DNA from: Straminergon stramineum
Taxonomy: Eukaryota; Streptophyta; Bryopsida; Hypnales; Calliergonaceae
Direction: 5' to 3'
Assembly (NCBI GenBank): GCA_963920665.1
Contig: OY987268.1
Location: 746,501-810,500, forward strand
Length of the DNA stretch: 64,000 nucleotides
This document shows, one piece after another, positions 54,986 to 64,000 of the stretch. The number at the start of each line of letters is the position of its first letter. Position 1 is the first letter of the stretch. Position numbers and translations under genes: made by a program. Under the pieces are notes generated by a model. It ran no database searches. It was not told where the DNA came from and was given only the letters and a program-made list of their open reading frames with translations.

Positions 54986-57381
54986 TTTGAGACAAGTATA
55001 TTTCGAAATCCTAGATTTATTTCAAAGCAAAGGGAGTACATTATAGTGTGTACACTTTTTCCTTCTGTTTTGTGGATTTTGGTGTGGATTTTTGATCAAA
55101 TGATCCCTTCACTCACGTTGTCTCTAGAAGGATCGGAATTCTTCTTTTTAAAATCTTACTCAAAAGGGAGTTAGAGTTCTACAACCAACTCTTACAGCAA
55201 AATTAAATGAAGGATTGTACTATCTTAATAGAATGTAGGGACAACATGTATCAAAATCATACAAGCAAAATAGAAGGCCACACTTCTTGTAGGAAAAACA
55301 ACTTATCCTCCTACTAAAGTTTGTGAAGCTACAACAAATTAAAAAAATAATTGGGGAGCAATTGGAAGGTTTGTATAAATATAGTGAAATAAAAAAAATA
55401 ATTAAAAATATATAATGGCCAACCCGATGGGGTACACAAGCTGATACAAAATGGCAATATTCTTTTGTGACAAGATTTGGCTTGATTTTTTCTCCATTTG
55501 CACATTTGCATACAATCAAATGGCCTTCCAGAAGGTTGAAATTTTCTCTAATGATTCCATCAACTTTAGCACATGCATGAGACATGATTTGGAAGAGGTT
55601 GATCCATAATACCTAAGAAGAAGTGAGTTAAAAGATCCACATGTCTTGAAATGGATCTTTTCTTTCCTTTTGTTTTTTACATCTAATTTATTTTTGGTTT
55701 AAAAGTTGTAAATGAAGTTGGAGAATTCACTCACTTAGTTCAACTCCCACATTCTAAAATCCACATTGTTAGTCAAATAGTGAGAGGCCCATCTTTTGAG
55801 TGGATAATGAAGCATAGGTCATTTTCTGAGAAATCTACACAATAATTATATAAGGGCTACATGTGTCATGTTTCCATTGGTTGTAAAGCTTATTCACAAA
55901 TTCTAAAAGGGGTACACATATTCTGTTTCCATTGTTTGTAAAGCTTTTTTACAAATTCTAAAAAGGATACACATGTCATTTTTCCATTGAATGTAGAACG
56001 TTTACTTTAAAACATTCTTAGTGGGGTATAGATTTAGTCTTTTCTTTAAAAGAACTTCAAAAATTTTATACCAAGAAAAACACTACAAGTTTTTCAACAC
56101 TTAATCTCTAGGCACAAAGATCTTGAACAACCCTAAAACCTTTGCAGCTTCCCTAAATCCCAAACCCTAATTTCTTGAACAACCTCATTTTTAATGTCAT
56201 CATCTTCTTCTCCTTCTTTGACCCCTTTTGAATCATGAAATTACACATAGATGAAGAGAAAAGCATTCAAAAATACAAATACGAAAATTCAAAACAAGAA
56301 TGCATTCATGAGAATTATGGTTTCATACGTGACATTCTTGACAATAACTATGCTCCCATCAACAACTCCAAGGTGATGCAACTTCACCTCCTCTAGAATA
56401 CCATCTTTCAAAGCTCATAGTTCAACTAGAAAGTAAAGCTCTTGAATGCTAAATGTATTAGTCTAATCAAAAAGCTATTGACCTCTATTCATTTGCCATT
56501 TACCTTCATGACAAAGTTTAAGAGACGCTATCAAAACTAAACAAATGTAACTTTTCCACAAGTCAACGATTCCATTGGGATTTACAATAACAAAACAATA
56601 TTGAAATCCTCAACAATCACGTACAATTTACAATTTACGTACACCTATAACAGATATTTCGTTAAAACAACAGTATTCTACAAATTTTGCACTTTGAGGT
56701 TCAGACCGCGCGGTTTGAAATGTACACTTGTCTTAGAAAATGAATGGAAAAATGGCTTAAGAATACTACCATTTTAACAAAATATCTATTCTATACAAAT
56801 TCACATGACTTGCATTCAAATTGCAACAGAAATTGTTCCAAAGTCATTGACCTCCATTCAATCTACAATTTTCTCGCCTAAATTCACACATCCACAATCA
56901 ATACTCAATGCAATGCCAAAACCTAAAATTACAATTACAAAAAAAACTAAAATCTAGGATTCATGAATATCTCTTCAAAGGCTCTAGAAGCAAGAGGTCA
57001 AAATTATCTATCCATCTCTAATCTAGTAGGAATCAGATGTCATCCACTTGCAACAAGTAGCATAGTGGTGCCTCTAAAATTTCTTGTTTTAAAAAAATAT
57101 CAACTTTCATTTAAATGTATTAAATAAGAAATCTATGCAAAGGTTGAAAGTTAAATAAATAATGAATTTGGGTTACTTCAAAAAATGCATGTTAGCAAAA
57201 AATAATGGATGCCAAGTTTTTTGGAAATTAGTTTTGAAATAAAATTAATGATTGTATGGACAATAAAAATATTAGAAAATTTGGCAAAATATTATTTATT
57301 TCATGAGAATGATGAGATTGAATAATTATTTGGCAAAGAATGTTGAACTTGGTTTTTTGGGTGTGGTAATAAAAGTCTTTC
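54986..57381. other. AT-rich DNA, no gene recognised
   Basis: This region contains the 55-bp tandem repeat at 55858. Minus-strand frames at 55220-55585 (121 codons, Cys/Phe/Ile-rich) have no recognised signature. Confidence 0.5.
55858..55998. repeat. 55-bp tandem repeat, about 2.6 copies
   Basis: The units start at 55858, 55913 and 55968 and contain tttccattg, gtaaagctt and acaaattctaaaa. Confidence 0.85.
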
Positions 57382-58429
57382 TTAACCCTAGACCACCTAG
57401 CCCTCGTTTGCATCAGCAACATGTTGTCCGTAGCGGAGTGGAAAAAATCAATCTCTGAAAACAATCTAAGTGGAATCAAAGACATCCACCATTTGATACC
57501 ACACTTAAGTCAAATCCAATGCTACATGACAAGGAAGAGGCGGAATCGGATGGTCAAATGTGGAGTTCATAGAAGTTGATGAACGACAAAGTGCTAGCTT
57601 AGACAAGGGTTTTGGGGATGTTGTAGCACAATTCTGAACACAAGCACAACACACGAAATTGCAAACAGAAAAAGCTTCCAAGGGATTCACGGAGACCCCA
57701 CCTATGATGCGATAGTACAAAAAGTTTGGATTTTTGTTTGAAAACTAGCAAATGGGAATCAGTGAAAGCCAAGTAGCTTGTACAAGTAGAGGCGGGGGTG
57801 ATTGGAACAATCCAAAACGAGCTTAGAATGTCTGGGGGTAACTATCGATGGCACCTTGAAAGAGCAACAACATAAAAATGGCCCTATGAAGCCCAAAAGA
57901 AACTCTACACATGACCAATTGCATGAGGAGAATGTACGAGCACGCAAAATTTTTTGAACAATCCCAAGGAATATTGACAACAATATCAGAGTAGCACACA
58001 CTTTTCTTCCAAAAAACTTGTCATTTCAATTGAAGTCATGCAAGGAAAAAAATAAGTGTGGCTCATAGTAGTGATAGTTTAAAATGCCAAAAAATGCATC
58101 TCCAAAAGCTAAATGTCTCTATCCAAATTCCTACAAATTCCTATGACAATCGAATAATAGCATGGCACAGTAGAACTTGACGGAGGCGCTTTTAGTTTGC
58201 AATTGGGCTCTAGGGTGGTGACCCGGCCCAGAAATTTGAATCATACCACAACTCAAAGTGTGGGGTCTTCATGTGTGATCAACAGCCGTTGAGGTTGAGG
58301 GATTGAGGCTCCATTATGGGATTGCTTGCTACCATCCAAACTGGTAGGCAACGACAAAAACAAAAGGCTATTAGTTTCGGTGGTAACATGCACCAAAATC
58401 CTAAGCATGTAGCGCCCATATTTTGGACA
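57382..58429. other. TTAACCCTAGACC end motif and decayed coding-like DNA
   Basis: TTAA at 57382-57385 is followed by CCCTAGACCACC. This resembles the TTAACCCTAGACTACC motif at 33749 and could be the left boundary of the element that carried the piggyBac transposase. Minus-strand frames at 57505-58001 are Cys-rich but unrecognised. Confidence 0.3.
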
Positions 58430-60680
58430 AGTGCACCTTCAGGAAGCATGGATCTTTGTACATGAAGACAAAGCCACATCTTCATAATAGTCTACTTGCT
58501 TTTGCTTGCAAATGCAGCACCTGCGCCGAATTTCAGCATGAGTTTGCAAAAAGGGTAGGGCCGATGGTTGGTTGTTCAATGTTGTGCAAGTGCGAGGCCG
58601 CCCTATTTTGGGGAGTATGAAGCCAAACGTGACATCATACATGAAATTCGCACGCTGCATTTTCCTCTCACCCCTTAGGATGATTGCAAGAAACACTTCA
58701 CATTTTTGGCTCAAAAATCCGATTTTTGGTCGTAGGACTGGTAGTACTACGGACTATTATCAATTTCATGTGTCAGACTATGCTTGCAAATCTCAACTGT
58801 TGATTTCAAGCGCCTGCTAATCTTAACCATTGATTTAGTACTATACAATACTATATAGTACTATAGATTACTATGGAGTACTATAGAAGCCACTAGGAGT
58901 AAAAAAAATAGCAAAAAAGGGGTCTATGGACCTTTTCATTTTTAATTATTAAAAAAAACTCAAAAAATTCTTAGAAAAAAACCAATTTTATTAGACAAGC
59001 TTGCTCTCACATTGCACCAAAAAAATTTTCAAAGAAAATTTTCTCCTATTCGAAAAATGTGCACAAACAATAGTCACTTTAGCCCCATGTAGACACCTCA
59101 TGCAAAGTGTTTTTGGAAAAAACTCTTCGTCTTTCATTGGAATGCAAGTACACCTCCAGCTTCTCTAATTTGTGACTTCCAATTCGCATTTTTTGGTACA
59201 ACTTCGGACCAAAACCCCCCAAAATGGCCAAGGTAGACATCCAATCGGGGGCACCTTAAAAATAGTAAAGTAATTTTTAAAAAAAGATACAAAATGTGTG
59301 AAACTTTTATGTGTATCTTCATTCCAATTTTCAAAGACAAATGGACTTATGATGAAAAAGTTATGACCAAAAAACCACATGTCTGAGGGCAAGGGGACAA
59401 AAAATAGGACAAGTGTTTCTTGTAATCGCCCCTTACACATTTGTCATGGCAGTAACAAACCCAAACATTGTGGAGGATTGAGTCAACAAAAAACATGAAA
59501 TATTTGTGCCACCATTTGTTGCTATGAAATTGAGTCGTATAACTCTTCCACATTTGGTCAACAAGATCAACGCCACACATATAGGTTTAATATTCAACTT
59601 GTTGTAGTGTGGTTGGAATCTCCTCACGCACTCCTTTCAACCAAAGCTAAGTAATTGCGGGCCCTATAGGATTGGCTAAAGTGTTCAAGAACACCACTGG
59701 CTTGCTATCATACCACACAGAGGCTACCATTCTTCCACTTGAATATGTTGCCCAAAAGACAGTAGACCAAGGGTGTTCACCTCTTCTAAAACCAGTGAGC
59801 ATGGAAAGAAAGCTAATGCAGTATCCCTTCATTGTTCCTGTTGCAAAGATACCATAGCGTAAGAGACCATTGAAAAGTGAATGATGGCCATGTGAAGAAA
59901 TTGTCCACACATACATTGTGCCTCCAATGTTATAGATTGGCTATGAATTGGTGGACCACTTGTTCACCCAAGCCAACTTCTGTCTCACCATGCCACCACC
60001 TTTACCTAGGTAAGGTATATTATGTTCCAGATGAAGCTAGAATCCACACACACTGGTACACTGCTACCTAAAACTTGAACCAGTATTGAGTGGGCTTCGC
60101 TAGTATATATTGATGGCAAGGATTGCGGAAGTCCAAATAGGCAACCATGATTTCATCACATATCAACCACTTCTCCAGGATGTATACACTTTGTGAGACC
60201 GCTACAAAATGCTAAAGTAACCAATAGGTCTTGAACAACTTATCACATGCAGGGTCTGACTTATTACGACAATTTGTGGCATTATCAATGCAATAAATGC
60301 AACACAGCAATGACTCGAAGCAATCTCTTGAAAAACCCAGAGGAATAAGACCACAATGCCAAAAGACATCCTCTCGCCAATAGCCATGTATGGAAGGTGA
60401 AGTCTTTAATCCTATAAGAATGGTAACACCTAAAAAAGCTCACATTTCTAATCTAGTCGTTGGAGTCCAACGGCTTCCACCATTTGTCCCTAGTGGTCTA
60501 CCCCTTCGTCTTGGATTGATAGCATTAGTGGCTATCTATGTTGCATAGACATTTCTCTAAGACACAATGCGGTCTATCATCGCATCATCAAACCAACAGT
60601 CAAAGAAGGAGCGAGCAGTGGGCTTGTTGCAAGTGAAGTGCCTAGTTGGTCTTGGAAACGGCCTTGTGAAACTAGCTCAG
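58430..60680 (-). pseudogene. Decayed piggyBac-superfamily transposase
   Basis: Read on the minus strand, from high to low coordinates, the order of DDE_Tnp_1_7 signatures is preserved. First SFFDCWFDDAMIDRIV (about 60610), then AFLGVTILIGLK...YWRE (about 60400), then ICDEIMVAYLDFRN with the first catalytic Asp (about 60155). Next are LGEQVV and VCVDNFFTWP with the second Asp (about 59905), LLRYGIFATGTMKG, RRGEHPW, MCGVDLVDQMWKSYTTQ with the third Asp (about 59570), and WWHKYFMFFVDSILHN. A possible C-terminal cysteine motif RRRCCICK lies at about 58520, after a long interruption. At least seven in-frame stops (mostly TAG/TGA where CAG/CGA-like codons are expected) and frameshifts near 59860 and 59600 make it non-functional. 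Confidence 0.85.
59150..59410 (+). repeat. Repeat block shared with 41145-41405
   Basis: The same order of phrases occurs at both sites on the same strand (ccaaaatg.c.aaggtaga; gttatga; gcaa.gggac; aaaaataggacaagt). Here it directly follows, on the minus strand, the last recognisable transposase domain. It may be the element's own 3' region or an insertion between that domain and the cysteine motif. Confidence 0.6.
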
Positions 60681-62872
60681 TTGCCAATCAACAATGGGTG
60701 TGTATTGTCCCACTCCAAATCCCTATACAAATGGCGAATTATCTCTACTACATTGCCTTGGACAAGATCTATGTACGTGTATTCTCGATATTGTTCAATA
60801 TCGAACAATGTGTCGTCTACCTCTGCTTCATCTTCATCGTCAAGTAACAAGCCAACAACTAGTCAAAATTATTGTCATTGGAGGAATTGTTACCTATGAA
60901 ATCAGCAAAGTTAAGCGCCCACTCTGTGTCTCGAGAATTTGTCATCCAACCACCTTCTTCATCGAGCTTTTGCACCCCAAATGCAGCCAGGCCATATCAA
61001 GGCGGTGTCATGTAGCCATCTCCGCTTGCTTCGATTGAAAGACTATCACCAAAATTGCCTTCAACTGCCCCGCCTTGGTTTTGGAGACGACTAATGCTGC
61101 TTCCTCCGTCATTGTCATTAGGGGTCCCACCCCCTCCATCCCACTGATTGGGAATGAAATTGCAGTTGGAAGCACAAGTTGCAGACACCAATCCAAGTGT
61201 AGACCCTCCCACACAATTGGGCATGGTGGTGGGTCCAAAGTCACTAAGTCAATCACCGATTGCACCCACTCTCCTATTCTCGCAACACTGTCAAAAGCAG
61301 CTTGCAGATTCACCACGCGCCTAGGTGAAGTTATAGCTGCCAGCTCGTATTGCATTGATGCTTGCATTGGCCTCAATGGTGACAATTGAGTCTAGCTCCG
61401 TAGTGAATTGGTGATCATCAAGTTGCTATGGCTAATTGTAGTAGAAGGTCCGTGCCTTGCACAATTAGCCTTATGACTGCCACCAAACGAATGCGATGGC
61501 GATCTAGAATAGTACTACTCCGATTCCTTTCTCCATCACAATGTTGTTGATCTAAGCATAGAAGGCGATTTGCTACCTATCCAAATTGGAGGCAATACCC
61601 ACCTTCTTAGCTTCCTAGGATTAGCATTGTACTTGCTTCAATCTTGAACTTGATTCCCTCCCTCATACATACCCACATCCAACCCTATTGGCACACTACC
61701 TTCCCCTGTTTCACTAATTTGTAACCCTAAATGCAGATTTCTAACCCCCAATCTACGAATTGTATGCCACCTCCTACATTGACTTCTTGCACCCTAGCAT
61801 TGCAATTTTATCGAGCACTCTCCACTTCCCCAACATTACTTCCACCTCTTGTGCAATCACCACCCACCTTTCCCCCACCACCCTTTTTACTCCCATCTTG
61901 CCTTACCAATGTTGATTGTACCCCAACATTGTCAAAACCGCCTGGGGTGGAGGCTCCGATTGCCAAATTGGTTTTCTTCGTCTTCAAGGCGTTGCTTCCC
62001 TATAGTGAAATTGTCTACACTGCTACCATTGCTCTTTGAATCATCCTCGTTGTTGAGGAGGTCTTGCTTCCAAATTCGCTGCAGCTTTTGACCTCACAAA
62101 ACACTTCATCATCCAATGAAGTTGGCCACTACTTTGTGCGTAAAAAGAGGTTGAGGAATCAAGAATCCCCCAGTGATCTCCTTTAGGATATTGTTCAGAC
62201 TAGTCCAACAATCTCCTGATCTGACGACGGTACAAGTAGCGCCAATTTCATGTTCCTAGATTGCAACCCCATTGATGGTAACGTTGTGGATGTGGCAGCG
62301 ACAACAAGAAATCTTCTTAGAGACAATTCACTACTTTTTGCGCAATTGCCTTGCTTGCACCTCTGTCTAGTGCCCAAAGAAACAATTTATTATGTACCTC
62401 AAACACTTCTTGCTTAGTAGCACGCCTTGCCCACAATGTCCTAGTCATCTTCCCCCAAGTCCACAAGGAATCCAAACTTTCGCTGTTTGGGGGTCACAAG
62501 TGAAAGTAGTACACATGCAAGAAGGCTACTACTCGCCAATCCTCCTCCAAAGCTGCCTTCTTCCAACAATCGTAGAAATGATGCATTCTTCCTACTACAA
62601 TAAAATGGGTGTTTTATGACTGCAAAAAATGATTGCAGTGAGTTGTAAAATCTCAAGATATGATTCATGCAGAAAATACTGTAGATGATGCACGAATGCG
62701 CGATATGATTGGGTCTAGTCATTACCGACTAGTCAAATATTTTCATGAGTCATATTTACAGTCATTTGTATTGGAGGTACAATTAAGCATATATTGCCTA
62801 TATGGTGTATACATTGACTATCCTTAGAGGCTTGACTTTTTCTTAAGCTACCCGGGCAAATAAATAAAAAGC
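60681..62872. other. Decayed DNA upstream of the transposase relic
   Basis: Composition is more balanced than the surroundings. Minus-strand open frames (to 125 codons, 61008-61385) are rich in Gly, Asp, Asn and Ser. piggyBac proteins often start with a low-complexity acidic region, so part of this may be the original N-terminus. No specific motif is recognised. Confidence 0.35.
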
Positions 62873-62873
62873 C

Positions 62874-63214
62874 TACGTAGCACATGATTCCATGTAGTCA
62901 TATTTTAGGTTGACATGGAATATGACTATTGTGAGTCATATTTTGGCTGATGTAGCACATGACTTTTTGTAATCTTATTTTGGACTGATGTAGGATATGA
63001 CTTTTGTAAGTCATATTTTTTGTTAAGTGAAAAATGATTTGTGAGTCATTTTTTTTGTCAATGTGAAAAATGACTCTTATAAGTCATATTCTTTGCATAT
63101 TGGTGTAGAAAATGACATTAGTTGGCCATATTTTTTGTTAATGCGGAATATGACCTTCATGAGTCATATTTTTTATTGATGTGAAATATGACTAATATAA
63201 GTCATATTTTTGGC
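62874..63214. repeat. 38-bp minisatellite of palindromic units, ~9 copies
   Basis: Successive units of 35-43 bp share the form gatgtag.a.atgac t...gt.agtcatatttttgg.t. Starts are near 62874, 62912, 62949 and 62987, then onward to 63214. Most units contain a self-complementary pair (aatatgact / agtcatatt), so each can fold into a small hairpin. Degenerate units continue to about 63370. Confidence 0.85.
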
Positions 63215-63370
63215 TTATGTAGTAGTTCGTAGAGAATATTATTAGTAATTTTATGATCGAATGTAGTCATATTTTTAAAAGTATAGAGTCATAATATTGT
63301 GAGCATTATATAACTACAACAAGTCATATTTTGGCTAAGATATATTATAAAATATGACTCAAGCAAGTGA

Positions 63371-64000
63371 TATTTGTAATTGAGGTGACTTGAAGTTTAT
63401 AGTAGCTTCTATCTTAAAGTACAATCACATTTTTCATACATTCTAAATTGACATGTGACATTGCAATCATGCATCAACATGGTTAAGCACCTAAATAAAT
63501 GACTCCATCCAATAAAAAAATGAATACATATGATTTTTGAGATGCACAAAAGACAATCATATTGAAGAGAAAAAATGCTAGAAAAAATGTGACTCTTTTC
63601 AATGACATTTATTAGTTACTAATACAAAACATATCACAATGACACTTTGTAAAGGTATATTCCTATATGTTCTAGGACCTATATTCCTTACTAAAATGTG
63701 AAGAAGTTGTCTTTTTAGTGTTGTAAGTAGCTTCCAATAACTTCATTTCAACTTTAAGTAACTACATGTACAATAAAGAAGATTAAGTTTTAGTGAATGA
63801 ACAATATAGCTCAACCTTCAAAGATTTAAGGCAACAAAAACTATGAAGTACAAATTTAAAGTAAGAGGAATCGATAACCACTATATATCTAGAAATCGCA
63901 AATAAATAAGAAGAAAGAACAACAATAGTGATAAACGGAACAAGAACTAGGAGACCAAAAGTGCTAAGGGGTCATAACAAGTAAGAAATAAGATGTAACA
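63371..64000. other. AT-rich DNA, no gene recognised
   Basis: Nothing recognisable to the end of the window. Confidence 0.5.

Noticed and set aside
55220..55585. 121-codon minus-strand frame
   Set aside because: Cys/Phe/Ile-rich composition in AT-rich DNA, no motif, no splice partner; a chance frame is more likely.
61008..61385. 125-codon minus-strand frame near the transposase
   Set aside because: It is not in the frame of the recognised transposase segments and shows no piggyBac motif. A contribution to the original N-terminus cannot be shown.
62874..63214. CRISPR array
   Set aside because: The repeats are contiguous, degenerate and without unique spacers, and the DNA is from a plant nucleus.

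Overview
The window is nuclear DNA from a land plant. It has five intron-rich plant genes with GT-AG splice sites: a brassinosteroid-signalling pseudokinase, a Tm-1/UPF0261 protein, a chlorophyllase, complex I subunit NDUFA2 and a ULP2-type SUMO protease. They sit as moderately GC-rich islands in very AT-rich DNA. The species cannot be named from the sequence. The gene set, the short introns and the abundance of TTAA-flanked piggyBac-like elements suggest a non-seed plant (bryophyte, lycophyte or fern), but that is inference.

Layout. Positions 1-12600 are repeat-rich, with no recognised gene: tandem duplications, a piggyBac-type MITE pair (8893-9171), a Tourist/PIF-Harbinger MITE (9549-10008), then the CAG/CTG-rich upstream region of the next gene. 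12628-16842 (+) is a complete 10-exon BSK gene of 496 aa. 17639-21590 is transposon-derived DNA. 22128-26949 (-) is a complete 10-exon Tm-1-like gene of 742 aa. 27600-28015 holds two small MITEs. 29009-30308 (-) is a two-exon chlorophyllase of 352 aa. 31790-34492 is a probable TTAA-flanked element. 35853-37029 (-) is a three-exon NDUFA2 gene of 89 aa. 37300-48160 is gene-free and built from foldback DNA and TTAA-flanked elements. 48552-53413 (-) is a 14-exon ULP2-like SUMO protease of about 587 aa with an 18-nt micro-exon and an unexpected four-cysteine motif. 54000-64000 has no intact gene but holds a decayed piggyBac transposase (about 58430-60680, minus) that still shows all three catalytic Asp positions, next to a 38-bp minisatellite of palindromic units.

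The five genes are ordinary, unlinked housekeeping or signalling genes and do not form a pathway. The most unusual content is between them: a family of elements of about 0.26 to 2.7 kb that start CCC(C)TAAAG, end CTTTAGGG(G) and are flanked by TTAA. Together with the transposase relic they indicate a large piggyBac-superfamily expansion, in a group of organisms where, to my knowledge, this superfamily is rarely described. All coding models were built by eye from splice consensus, reading phase and recalled family features. No alignment or database search was run.
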